Assembly: GCF_019801145.1 (NCBI RefSeq)
Contig: NZ_JAHVJQ010000001.1
Location: 248,001 to 312,000, forward strand
Length of the DNA stretch: 64,000 nucleotides
DNA from: Leisingera aquaemixtae
GTDB taxonomy: Bacteria; Pseudomonadota; Alphaproteobacteria; Rhodobacterales; Rhodobacteraceae
Direction of reading: 5' to 3'
Shown here: positions 53,637 through 61,557 of the stretch, piece by piece
How the letters are laid out: the number at the start of each line of letters is the position of its first letter
Numbering within the stretch: the first letter of the stretch is position 1
Notes under the pieces: model-generated
Told to the model about the DNA's origin: nothing
The model's input: the letters and a program-made list of their open reading frames with translations, nothing else
Databases searched by the model: none
Program-made: the position numbers and the translations under genes

Positions 53637-53821
53637 CGTGTCGCCTGCACGGCGGCACTGTTGCCGTGCCAGTTCTGCGGCTCTGCGCCAGGCGCTGGTG
53701 CCAGCAGGGCCGGCAATCCAACCAGCACCAGAAGCGCACCAGCGGCCAGCAGCGGAATCAGCCCGCCCAGCGGCGCGAACCCGGCGGATTTTGCGGGGGT
53801 GAGATCGAGTGCGGTCATCAT
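53633..53821 (-). CDS. Small single-pass membrane protein, 62 residues
   Basis: The ATG at 53821 has GAGGAGA 5 nt upstream. One hydrophobic segment (GGLIPLLAAGALLVLVGLPALLAP) follows a short cytoplasmic start; the C-terminal 20 residues are polar. Its stop overlaps the 3' end of purN (4 nt, antiparallel). No family recognised. The good ribosome site and membrane segment support expression. Confidence 0.6.
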   Translation of the reverse strand: MMTALDLTPAKSAGFAPLGGLIPLLAAGALLVLVGLPALLAPAPGAEPQNWHGNSAAVQATR

Positions 53822-54047
53822 TCATTCTCCTCTAGGTGATACCCCGCCAATGTAGGCGCGGCTTTACCATCATGAAAATGAATGTTTGATCCATTTCACA
53901 TCACGATACGTGAAGCCGTGGGGCGGCCGTGCACCTGCCGGCGCGGCAGGAAGGGGGAAATCTCCGGCGGCTGCGGCACCTGTTTGCATTGGCCGGGACA
54001 AGCGCGTATCACGGCCCGGCCCATATAAGATTGAAAAGCCGTAATTG

Positions 54048-55205
54048 ATGAAGACTCTGACCACCACCGAAGACCTGCAGGCCTTTTGCGAAACCGCTGC
54101 ACAGCACCCGTATGTTACGGTGGATACCGAGTTTCTGCGTGAACGGACCTACTATTCCAAACTGTGCCTGATTCAGCTGGCCTTTTCCGGGGACGGGGAA
54201 AACGACGCGGTTCTGGTGGATCCGTTGGCCGATGGCATATCGCTGGAGCCGCTTTATGCGCTGTTCCGAAACGAAAGCGTGGTCAAGGTGTTCCACGCCG
54301 CGCGCCAGGACCTGGAGATCTTCTGGGTGGATGCAAATGTGTTCCCCAAGCCGCTGTTTGATACCCAGGTTGCGGCAATGGTTTGCGGATTTGGCGAACA
54401 GGCGGGTTATGAGACGCTGGTGCGCAAGATCGTCAAGCAGGGGCTGGACAAGACCTCGCGCTTTACCGACTGGTCCCGCCGTCCCCTGAGCGAGGCGCAA
54501 AAGACATATGCGTTGGCCGATGTGACCCACCTGCGCAAGATTTACGAGTTTCTGGCCGCGGAGCTGACCAAGAGCGGCCGCGCCCATTGGGTGGCCGAGG
54601 AACTGCAGGTGCTTACCGATCCCGCGACCTATGACATCCGTCCCGAAGATGCCTGGAAACGGATCAAGACGCGCACCAACTCCGGCAAGTTCCTGGCTGT
54701 TGTGCGCGAGCTGGCGGCCTTCCGCGAGACCTATGCCCAGTCCAACAACGTGCCGCGCAACCGGGTGTTCAAGGATGACGCGCTGGTGGAGCTGGCCTCG
54801 ACCAAACCGCGCACAGGGGGCGAACTGGGCGGCTCGCGGCTGCTGCTGCGCGAGGCGCGCAAGGGGGCGATTGCCGAAGGCATCCTTGAGGCCGTGGCCA
54901 AGGGTGTTGCCTGTCCGGCTGAAAAACATCCCAAGATGGACCGCAGCAAGGAGAAGCTGCAGGTTAACCCGGCGCTGGCCGACCTGCTGCGGGTGCTCTT
55001 GAAGGCGAAGACAGAAGCCGAGGGCGTTGCCGCCAAGCTGATCGCGCCGAGCGCGGATCTGGACGCGATCGCTGCGGGTATGCGTGACGTGCCGGCGCTG
55101 AGCGGCTGGCGCCGCGAGGTGTTCGGGGCTGACGCGCTGCGCTTGTGCGAAGGTAAGATAGGACTTGCTGCGAAAGGGCAGGACGTGAGGGTTGTGGAGC
55201 TGTAA
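54048..55205 (+). CDS. rnd: Ribonuclease D
   Basis: 385 residues from the ATG at 54048; the TTG one codon earlier is less likely. It is a 3'-5' exoribonuclease trimming tRNA and other stable RNAs. DEDD catalytic residues: Asp26/Glu28 in TVDTEFLRERTYYSKLCLIQL, the Asp of FHAARQDLEIFW, and the Asp of YALADVTHLRKIYEFL. An HRDC domain follows (LAVVRELAAFRETYAQSNNVPRNRVFKDDALVELA). Monocistronic, ending at a strong bidirectional terminator. Confidence 0.97.
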   Translation: MKTLTTTEDLQAFCETAAQHPYVTVDTEFLRERTYYSKLCLIQLAFSGDGENDAVLVDPLADGISLEPLYALFRNESVVKVFHAARQDLEIFWVDANVFPKPLFDTQVAAMVCGFGEQAGYETLVRKIVKQGLDKTSRFTDWSRRPLSEAQKTYALADVTHLRKIYEFLAAELTKSGRAHWVAEELQVLTDPATYDIRPEDAWKRIKTRTNSGKFLAVVRELAAFRETYAQSNNVPRNRVFKDDALVELASTKPRTGGELGGSRLLLREARKGAIAEGILEAVAKGVACPAEKHPKMDRSKEKLQVNPALADLLRVLLKAKTEAEGVAAKLIAPSADLDAIAAGMRDVPALSGWRREVFGADALRLCEGKIGLAAKGQDVRVVEL

Positions 55206-55250
55206 GCACAGCCACCTGCCGCCTGATCACCGGAGGTGCACTGGAAAGAA

Positions 55251-55278
55251 AAAAACGCCCGCGGCCGCGGGCGTTTTT
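55251..55278. terminator. Bidirectional terminator between rnd and lipoprotein gene
   Basis: A perfect 28-nt palindrome with 14-bp arms (AAAAACGCCCGCGG and its complement) has A and T tracts at the two ends, so it can stop transcription from both convergent genes. Confidence 0.93.
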
Positions 55279-55299
55279 CTATGTCTGCGCGGCAGCGGT

Positions 55300-55806
55300 T
55301 CAGCGGCGGCTTTCGCGGGCGTTTTCGGCGCCATTCACACGAACGACACGGATCTCCTGCAGATCCTGGTTCGACAGCGTGCGGGCGGCGTGCAGGGTGC
55401 GGCTGAACTCGCTGCCGGTGATCGTGGGTTCGTCCGGATAGACGATCCGGAAATCATAGGCCAGAACGCCCTCTTCGCTTTGCTCGGCGCGGCGCAGTTC
55501 AACCTTGAAGGCGCCCTGCCGTGCGGCAATGCCGGTGGCGTGGATGATGGCGCCCGACGTTGTGCGTTCGATTTGCAGGCCGGACACCTGGCTGATCAGC
55601 ACGCTTTTGTCCTTGGGCGGCTTCTTGGCAAAAATGCCGCGGGCATTGCTTTCCTGGGGCATGAGCGGATTGCCATTCTCCGTTGCGGCTGCCTCCACCG
55701 GTGCGGAACTGCCGAACCAGTTGCTCGGGTTCAGCCGTGAATCCCGCCAGCCGCAAGCTGAAAGCACCAGCGCGCAGGCCAATGTAAGAGCCAATGGTTT
55801 GTGCAT
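55300..55806 (-). CDS. Lipoprotein of unknown function
   Basis: 168 residues from the ATG at 55806 (MHKPLALTLACALVLSAC, lipobox LSAC). An ATG six codons earlier lacks a better site. The mature protein has a disordered Pro/Asn/Glu-rich linker, then a compact beta-rich domain (SVLISQVSGLQIERTTSGAIIHATGIAARQGAFKVELRRAE, YDFRIVYPDEPTITGSEFSRTL). Homologues are known to me only as alphaproteobacterial hypotheticals. Divergent from sufE. Confidence 0.82.
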   Translation of the reverse strand: MHKPLALTLACALVLSACGWRDSRLNPSNWFGSSAPVEAAATENGNPLMPQESNARGIFAKKPPKDKSVLISQVSGLQIERTTSGAIIHATGIAARQGAFKVELRRAEQSEEGVLAYDFRIVYPDEPTITGSEFSRTLHAARTLSNQDLQEIRVVRVNGAENARESRR

Positions 55807-55940
55807 CTGTCCCCGCCCATTCAAAATGTCTTTGCAACGGATTACCTGATTGGCCGCAGCTTGAAAAGCGGTTGAAAAGGGACGGGCAGGGGCTTAGGTG
55901 CTGAACTGCACCGGAAGCGGGTTTTGAGGATTGACGGACG

Positions 55941-56351
55941 ATGGCCACTGCCGCCTTTGAAGAGATTGTGGAAGACTTCGAGTTCATGGAGGACTGGGAG
56001 GACCGCTACCGTCATGTGATCGACCTGGGCAAGGCGATGGAGCCGCTGGACGACGCGCTGAAGGTGCCTGCCACCAAGGTCGATGGCTGCGCCAGCCAGG
56101 TGTGGCTGCATGCCACCATTGAGGGTGGCGCATTCCGGTTTGACGGCGATAGCGACGCGATGATCGTGCGCGGCCTGATTGCGGTGCTGCGCTGCCTTTA
56201 CAACGGGCTGGCGGTCAAGGAAGTGCCCGCAGTGGACGCCAAGGCGGAACTGGCGCGGCTGGAACTTAATGAGCATCTGTCTTCGCAGCGGTCCAATGGG
56301 TTGCGCGCGATGATCGAGCGGATCCGCGAAACCGCGATGGCGCAGGCCTGA
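55941..56351 (+). CDS. sufE: SufE-family cysteine desulfuration protein
   Basis: 136 residues. SufE accepts persulfide sulfur from SufS on Cys50 (VDGCASQVWLHA) and passes it to the SufBCD scaffold. Other family parts: FEFMEDWEDRYRHVIDLGKAMEPLDDALK and LIAVLRCLYNGLAVKEV. No other suf genes are adjacent, which is common for sufE in Rhodobacterales. Confidence 0.97.
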   Translation: MATAAFEEIVEDFEFMEDWEDRYRHVIDLGKAMEPLDDALKVPATKVDGCASQVWLHATIEGGAFRFDGDSDAMIVRGLIAVLRCLYNGLAVKEVPAVDAKAELARLELNEHLSSQRSNGLRAMIERIRETAMAQA

Positions 56352-56365
56352 CAAATCACGGGTGA

Positions 56366-56441
56366 GGGGGGCTCGTCGTCGTTGGGCTCGAACCAAAGGC
56401 GCCGCAATGACGCCCCCCGGAGTATTTTCACATAGAAGAAG
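56366..56441 (+). repeat. Hairpin plus 22-nt box element, copy 3
   Basis: A long imperfect stem (GGGGGGC 56366-56372 with GCCCCCC 56412-56418, plus inner GTCGTTG/CAATGAC) is followed by GAGTATTT, five variable bases and TAGAAGAAG (56420-56441). It lies between convergent sufE and DUF1638. Confidence 0.6.
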
Positions 56442-56444
56442 CGG

Positions 56445-57155
56445 TTAGCGCGCCCAGGCGGAAATGGCGGTTTCCAGATCGCCATAGCCGGTATGGCGAT
56501 GCTCAAACGCCAGCCCCATGCGGTCGGCACATTCGCGCGCCTTTTCCACCAGTTTGGGATCGCTGATCTGCGACTGGTAAACCAGCTTGGTGTAGTTGCC
56601 GAAAACCATGTCCCGCAGCTCCGGGTTCTTGTCGAGGCCCATCGGCCGCCAGACGAAGGCGTCGAACTGTTTGACCAGGAAATCGGTCAGGTAAAAGGCG
56701 GTGATTTCGCCTTCCTCAGCGTGGCGGGCAAAGGTTTCGTTGCCCTCGAAGAAGGAATAGCAGTGCGGTCCCGCGACCATCTCCACGCCGAGGTCCGCGC
56801 ATTTGCGCTCCAGTGCGCCGCCGGTGCCGCAGTCGGCATAGACCACATAAATTTTGTCGTAGACCGCTGAATGCTTGGCCACGGCGCCCTCGACAGCGTC
56901 GACGATCTGCTCCGGATAGAGGTGCAGTTTGGCGGGCAGGCAGGTGAGGTCGATGTGATCCAGCCCGTTCGCGTCCTTGATGGCAAGGATTTCGCGCGCC
57001 AGCGCGCCGCAGGCGATCAGCAGGATGCGGCCCGACTTTTTCTCGGGCGCGGCCAGGCCCTGTTCGGTGAGGGAGCTTTCCTCAAGCGTCCGCCCTGTCG
57101 GAGGGCGGAAGGCAGCCCGCTCTGTCAAGCGGGCTGCGCGTCCTTTGCGTGCCAA
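56445..57155 (-). CDS. DUF1638 protein, partner of the corrinoid protein
   Basis: 236 residues if the TTG at 57155 is used; a TTG at 57128 is the only other ordinary start in frame. The DUF1638 core begins near residue 43 (RILLIACGALAREILAIKDANGLDHIDLTCLPAKLHLYPEQI), then YVVYADCGTGGALERKCADLGVEMVAGPHCYSFFEGNE with conserved Cys and His that could hold a metal. The corrinoid gene stops 1 nt upstream, so the two are co-translated. As I recall, DUF1638 is found with corrinoid methyltransferase systems. The N-terminal 35 codons contain two perfect DNA hairpins. Confidence 0.85.
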   Translation of the reverse strand: MARKGRAARLTERAAFRPPTGRTLEESSLTEQGLAAPEKKSGRILLIACGALAREILAIKDANGLDHIDLTCLPAKLHLYPEQIVDAVEGAVAKHSAVYDKIYVVYADCGTGGALERKCADLGVEMVAGPHCYSFFEGNETFARHAEEGEITAFYLTDFLVKQFDAFVWRPMGLDKNPELRDMVFGNYTKLVYQSQISDPKLVEKARECADRMGLAFEHRHTGYGDLETAISAWAR

Positions 57156-57156
57156 A

Positions 57157-57855
57157 TCAGGCGCTCATCGAGTTGTGCTTGCGCGCAACGAAGTCCTTGG
57201 CCATTTCCACGGCCACGGCTGCGTCACGGCAGTAACCGTCGGCGCCGATTGCCTTGCCGAACTCTTCGTTCAGCGGTGCGCCGCCAACCAGCACGATGTA
57301 GTCGTCGCGCAGGCCCTGCTCGACCATGGTGTCGATAACCACCTTCATGTAAGGCATGGTGGTGGTCAGCAGAGCGGACATGCCGAGGATGTCGGGCTTG
57401 TGCTCTTCCATGGCTTCCAGGTAGTTTTCGACCGGGTTGTTGATGCCGATGTCGACAACTTCGAAACCTGCGCCTTCCATCATCATGGAAACCAGGTTCT
57501 TGCCGATGTCGTGGATGTCGCCCTTGACGGTGCCGATCACCATGGAGCCGACGCGCGGGGCGCCGGTCTCGGCCAGCAGCGGCTTCAGGATGGCCATGCC
57601 GCCCTTCATCGCGTTTGCCGCCAGCAGCACTTCCGGAACGAACAGGATGCCGTCGCGGAAGTCGGCGCCAACAACGGTCATGCCGCCGACCAGCGCCTTG
57701 GTCAGGATGTCGTAGGGAGTCCACTTGCGCTCCAGAAGGATGTTCACGCCTTCTTCGATTTCCTCTTTGAGACCATCATAGAGGTCGTCAAACATCTGCT
57801 GAACAAGTTCCTCGTCATCGAGTTCCGAGAGGATGATGTCTTCTTCGTCCGACAT
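57157..57855 (-). CDS. Cobalamin-binding corrinoid protein (methyltransferase carrier)
   Basis: 232 residues, the MtbC/MtaC/MetH-middle architecture. Residues 1-90 are the helical cap (VQQMFDDLYDGLKEEIEEGVNILLERKWTPYDILTKALVGGMTVVG). The B12-binding Rossmann domain has GTVKGDIHDIGKNLV with cobalt-ligand His115 and the GG motif VGGAPLNEEFGKAIGADGY. It shuttles a methyl group between two methyltransferases. With the homocysteine methyltransferase at 59633 it probably forms part of a split MetH. AAGGA lies 8 nt before the ATG. Confidence 0.93.
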   Translation of the reverse strand: MSDEEDIILSELDDEELVQQMFDDLYDGLKEEIEEGVNILLERKWTPYDILTKALVGGMTVVGADFRDGILFVPEVLLAANAMKGGMAILKPLLAETGAPRVGSMVIGTVKGDIHDIGKNLVSMMMEGAGFEVVDIGINNPVENYLEAMEEHKPDILGMSALLTTTMPYMKVVIDTMVEQGLRDDYIVLVGGAPLNEEFGKAIGADGYCRDAAVAVEMAKDFVARKHNSMSA

Positions 57856-58001
57856 GCGCCTAATCCTTGCTGACGGGGGAATCCCCGGTGTTGGCCTATT
57901 TCAGAGGCTTTTGTGACAGAATGCCGCCCGCGGACTGCATTATTTGCGACATTGCCGCTGTTCTAACCGACGTATAGAGACAATTCCGGCGCAAGAATAA
58001 T

Positions 58002-58024
58002 GAAGATTCCACATGGAAATCTTC
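58002..58024. promoter_or_regulatory. 23-bp palindrome between corrinoid and radical SAM genes
   Basis: GAAGATTCCA (58002-58011) faces TGGAAATCTTC (58014-58024), a near-perfect inverted repeat with a 1-nt bulge, 147 bp before the corrinoid start and 54 bp before the radical SAM start. Candidate operator for either gene. Confidence 0.4.
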
Positions 58025-58077
58025 GAATTCGCCCATTTGTTCTTTATTTGTTCTCTCGGGGCGGTTATTTTGCGCCC

Positions 58078-59157
58078 ATGCCGACGGAAATTACGCCACA
58101 TCCAATGCGCCGCAAAACGCGCGCCAGCCTCAGCAATGCGGCAGGCCGTTTCGACATGGCGCGGGAGGCCGTGGACGACGGCTGGTTCCAGGAGGTTCCG
58201 CCAGCGGTGATTCCCACCGAGGTGCGCCAGGAAACGGCGCGCTCGCTGATCACTTACAACCGCTCGCCCGATCTGCCGTTTGACCGCTCGATCAACCCTT
58301 ACCGCGGCTGCGAGCATGGCTGCATCTACTGTTTTGCGCGGCCGACCCATGCCTATCTGGGGCTGTCGCCGGGGATGGATTTCGAAACCCGGCTGATTGC
58401 GCGTCCCAATGCCGCCGAGGTGCTGCGCAGGGAGCTGTCGGCGCCGCGCTACAGGGTGGCCGCGATTGCGCTTGGCACCAATACTGATCCTTACCAGCCC
58501 TGCGAGCGGGACCTGCGCATTACCCGCGCCTGCCTGGAAGTGCTGCGCGGTTTCAACCACCCGGTGGCAATTGTGACCAAGGGCGCAATGGTGGAGCGGG
58601 ATCTGGACATTCTGGCACCGATGGCGGCCAAGGGCCTGGTCAGGGTCGGAATTTCGCTGACCACGCTGGACCCGGATCTGTCCCGCCGGATGGAACCGCG
58701 GGCGCCGCCGCCGGCGCGGCGGCTGGCCGCCATCCGGCGGCTGACCGCGGCTGGGGTGCCGGTGCGCGTGATGACCTCGCCGGTGGTGCCGGGGCTGACC
58801 GATCATGAGCTGGAGGCGCTGCTGGCCGCCGGGGCGGAGGCGGGCGCGGATGCGGCCAGCTGGATCATGCTTCGCCTGCCGCGCGAGGTGTCGGAGCTGT
58901 GGCAGGAATGGCTGGCTCAGCATGAGCCGGACCGCGCCGCCAAGGTAATGGCGCGGCTTCGGGAAATGCACGGCGGGCGCGACTATGATCCGCGCTGGGG
59001 ACACCGGATGCGGGGCGAGGGGCGTTATGCCGAGATGATTGCCCAGCGGTTCAAGGCGGCCTGCAAGCGCCTGGGGCTGCAGCAGCGGACAGCGGCACTG
59101 CGCTGTGATCTGTTTGCCCGGCCGCCGCAGCCAGGCGACCAGCTGGCTCTGTTTTGA
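58078..59157 (+). CDS. PA0069-family radical SAM protein
   Basis: 359 residues from the ATG at 58078; an upstream frame extension to 58000 has no ribosome site. The CxxxCxxC cluster GCEHGCIYCFARPTHAYL holds the 4Fe-4S centre. Other parts: RSLITYNRSPDLPFDRSINPYRG, ALGTNTDPYQPCERDLRITR, VAIVTKGAMVERDLDIL and MTSPVVPGLTDHELEALL. It is similar in layout to spore photoproduct lyase-like SPL proteins (Rv2578c/PA0069 type), whose substrate is unknown. Divergent from the corrinoid gene. Confidence 0.93.
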   Translation: MPTEITPHPMRRKTRASLSNAAGRFDMAREAVDDGWFQEVPPAVIPTEVRQETARSLITYNRSPDLPFDRSINPYRGCEHGCIYCFARPTHAYLGLSPGMDFETRLIARPNAAEVLRRELSAPRYRVAAIALGTNTDPYQPCERDLRITRACLEVLRGFNHPVAIVTKGAMVERDLDILAPMAAKGLVRVGISLTTLDPDLSRRMEPRAPPPARRLAAIRRLTAAGVPVRVMTSPVVPGLTDHELEALLAAGAEAGADAASWIMLRLPREVSELWQEWLAQHEPDRAAKVMARLREMHGGRDYDPRWGHRMRGEGRYAEMIAQRFKAACKRLGLQQRTAALRCDLFARPPQPGDQLALF

Positions 59158-59230
59158 CCGGTTCTTGAACAGCCGGGGCGGCAGTTTTGTGATATGCTGG
59201 ACATCTCCATGACTGAAAGGAGGGTGTCCA

Positions 59231-59509
59231 ATGACTACTGTTGCTATGAAGGCGCGTGTCACCGGGCATGTGCAGGGCGTGGCTTTCCGCACCTGGGCGC
59301 GGGCGGAGGCGCTGCGCCATGGGCTGACAGGCTGGGTCCGCAATGAACCTGATGGCTCCGTTCGGGCCCTGCTTATGGGGCCGTCTGACAGCGTCGCAGA
59401 CATGGTGCGCAGAATGGGCCGCGGCCCTGGTGCGGCATCGGTCAAGGACGTGCTGACCGAAAGGACCGACCCGGAACCGGGTGTCAGCGGGTTTCAGATC
59501 GTCGGCTGA
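59231..59509 (+). CDS. acyP: Acylphosphatase
   Basis: 92 residues. It hydrolyses carboxyl-phosphate bonds in acyl phosphates. Signature MKARVTGHVQGVAFRTWARAEA with the active-site Arg in VQGVAFR, GLTGWVRNEPDGSVRALLMG with the catalytic Asn. AAAGGAGG lies 8 nt before the ATG, a strong site. Monocistronic, 74 nt after the radical SAM gene. Confidence 0.96.
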   Translation: MTTVAMKARVTGHVQGVAFRTWARAEALRHGLTGWVRNEPDGSVRALLMGPSDSVADMVRRMGRGPGAASVKDVLTERTDPEPGVSGFQIVG

Positions 59510-59561
59510 AGCAGCCGGAACGCGGTGGCGGCTGGCCCCGTGCCGAACGGCAGAATGAAAG

Positions 59562-59588
59562 CGGCGCCGCAATAGATGTGCGGCGCCG
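59562..59588. terminator. Possible bidirectional hairpin between acyP and bmt
   Basis: CGGCGCCGC (59562-59570) and GCGGCGCCG (59580-59588) form a perfect 9-bp stem with a 9-nt loop between the convergent genes. No T run, so termination is uncertain. Confidence 0.45.
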
Positions 59589-59632
59589 TACTGGTCCTCG
59601 TATCAGGCTGCAAAAATGGACGGCAGCGCGTT

Positions 59633-60655
59633 TCAGGCGCGGCGGCGGCCGCGGCGGCCGCGCCGCTCACTGCCAGCCCCGGCATCCTCGCCGGTGCCGT
59701 CGCTGTCAGAGGTGAAGGGCCCCAGAACCTCGACGATTTTCTCCAGCGCGGGTGCCTCGCCGCGCGGGCGGCTGTCCAGCGCATCGCGCATGGAGCGCAG
59801 GTGCGCAGGCATGGTGCCGCAGCAGCCTCCGATGATCTTGGCGCCGGCATCACGGGCCATCACCGCATATTCCCCCATCAGTTCAGGGGTGCCGTCGTAA
59901 TGGATGTGGCCGTCGACATATTTCGGGATGCCGGCATTGCCCTTGGAGATGATCGGGCGTTCGGTGCCTTGCGCGGCAAAGCCCAGAACGGTGCGCAGGA
60001 TGTCGGAGGCGCCGGTGCCGCAATTGGCGCCAAAAGCCAGCGGCGTGTTCTCAAACTCTTCCACCAGCTGGGCCAGATCTGACGAGGTCACGCCCATCAT
60101 GGTGCGGCCCGCGGTGTCAAAGCTCATGGTGCCGCACCAGGGCATATCCGCCAGCTTGAAGGCTTCGGCGGCGGCGCGGAACTCCTCCGGTGCCGAAATG
60201 GTTTCCAGCCACAGTACATCAGCGCCGCCTTCCTTCAGGGCGTCGGCCTGTTCGTGGAACATCTCAACTGCCAGGGAATGGGACATCTCGCCAACCGGTT
60301 CGAAGATTTCCCCGGTCGGGCCGACGGAGCCGGCAACAGCGATCTTGCGTTCTGCCTTGTCTGCAACTTCGCGGCCCAGCTCGGCGGCGATGCGGTTCAG
60401 CTCACGCACGCGGCCCTGCGCATCGTGCAGTTTCAGGCGTGCGGCGGTGCCGCCAAAGCTGTTGGTCAGGAACAGGTCGCTGCCGGCATCAACAGACCCC
60501 TGATACAGCGCCAGAATTTTCTTGGGCTCGTCTACGTTCCACAGCTCCGGCGCGTCGCCGGACTGAAGGCCCATGGCGAACAGGTTGGTGCCGGTCGCGC
60601 CATCCGCCAGCAGCACGTCTTTGGTGTCCAGCAGCTGTTTGAATGTGTTTGTCAT
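59633..60655 (-). CDS. bmt: Homocysteine S-methyltransferase (betaine/methylcorrinoid type)
   Basis: 340 residues. Hcy-methyltransferase barrel: VLLADGATGTNLFAMGL, LTNSFGGTAARLKLHD, GSVGPTGEIFEPVGEMSHS, zinc ligand Cys212 in GANCGTGASD and Cys278/Cys279 in IIGGCCGTMPAHLR. It may take methyl from betaine, or from the corrinoid protein at 57157 as the homocysteine module of a split MetH. The short Arg/Gly tail (RRGRRGRRRA) is unusual. The folate-binding module is not in the window. Confidence 0.92.
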   Translation of the reverse strand: MTNTFKQLLDTKDVLLADGATGTNLFAMGLQSGDAPELWNVDEPKKILALYQGSVDAGSDLFLTNSFGGTAARLKLHDAQGRVRELNRIAAELGREVADKAERKIAVAGSVGPTGEIFEPVGEMSHSLAVEMFHEQADALKEGGADVLWLETISAPEEFRAAAEAFKLADMPWCGTMSFDTAGRTMMGVTSSDLAQLVEEFENTPLAFGANCGTGASDILRTVLGFAAQGTERPIISKGNAGIPKYVDGHIHYDGTPELMGEYAVMARDAGAKIIGGCCGTMPAHLRSMRDALDSRPRGEAPALEKIVEVLGPFTSDSDGTGEDAGAGSERRGRRGRRRA

Positions 60656-60966
60656 CGGTCGTGTCCCGTGTCAGCAGGCCGCCCCGGCGGGCCGGGCGGC
60701 AAATAGGTCTGTTTCCCCTGTCTCACGCCGGACGAGCAAGGGCAATTTCATTTTCTTCATCTTCATTATGAGACTGCGGACCTGCTGCCGCAAAACCGGC
60801 AGCAGGCGCATGAATGCGCCAAGGCGCAGGGCCGGGTGCCGTTCTGTCTGTCCGGCAGTATGGCCGCTCAGAAGCCGGAATAGGCATCAAGGCACTGGCG
60901 GGGGCGTCTCCTGCTTGCACACGGGCCTTCGGGCCTGCTGGTCCGTGGTTGCCAGTGGCAGGCCAA
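60656..60966. other. 311-bp intergenic region with tandem hairpins
   Basis: No credible gene. It contains a perfect 10-bp stem CCTGCTGCCG/CGGCAGCAGG (60781-60790/60797-60806) immediately followed by GGCGCA/TGCGCC (60805-60810/60815-60820). Upstream of bmt I looked for SAM-II, SAH and cobalamin riboswitch features and saw none that fit. Confidence 0.5.
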
Positions 60967-61284
60967 TCAGCTGGATTCGCTGAGGATCTGGGCCTTTGCG
61001 TCGATCAGCAGCTCTGCGCGCTTGGCGCGGATCTGCTCTTCCGTTGCCTTGCCTTTCAGGTCGCCTTCCAGTTTTCGCACCACATCTTCGTGGCCGGCTT
61101 CCTCCACGTCCGCTGCGACCACCGCCTGGGCATAAGATGCGGCAGAGCTGCCTGTCATGCCCAGCAGATCCGCGGCCCACATGCCCAGCAGCTTGTTGCA
61201 GCGCGCCTGCGCATTGAACTGCATCTCCTCATCATGCGCGAATTTCGCTTCAAAGGCTTGTTCGCGCTCGTCAAATGTTGTCAT
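60967..61284 (-). CDS. DUF1476 protein, F1-ATPase zeta-subunit family
   Basis: 105 residues, a four-helix protein found only in alphaproteobacteria. Its N-terminus (MTTFDEREQAFEAKFAHDEEMQFNAQARCNKLLGMWAADLLGM) is the inhibitory part that in Paracoccus denitrificans blocks ATP hydrolysis by the F1-ATPase. It then reads VVAADVEEAGHEDVVRKLEGDL, typical of the family. Monocistronic. Divergent from purC, with 273 bp between. Confidence 0.95.
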   Translation of the reverse strand: MTTFDEREQAFEAKFAHDEEMQFNAQARCNKLLGMWAADLLGMTGSSAASYAQAVVAADVEEAGHEDVVRKLEGDLKGKATEEQIRAKRAELLIDAKAQILSESS

Positions 61285-61557
61285 GTCGCGTCCTCATTAA
61301 ACCTATTGTACCCCTTGTATGATAGGAGCATGATACTGGCTCAGGGCAAGAAAAAACTGTGTCTGGAAAAGCCTTTGAACACTGCTGCAAACGGGGCGGG
61401 CGGGTGTGCCCGGAGCTGCGGGCGCGGACAGATGCGGTTGCGGTCTGGGATGCCGTTCGCCCGGGCGCTGCAGCAAGCTTGCGGCTGAGGCCCCCTTGCA
61501 CTATGAGAGCGGCACATCGCAGGGCCGGATTCCCGGCATTGACCCGAAAGGTTCCCA

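Noticed and set aside
57856-58001. Cobalamin riboswitch upstream of the corrinoid protein
   Set aside because: No B12-box-like sequence is visible and the 146-bp leader is too short for the full structure.
60656-60760. SAM-II or SAH riboswitch upstream of bmt
   Set aside because: The conserved cores of these RNAs, as far as I remember them, are not present; only unrelated GC-rich hairpins are seen.
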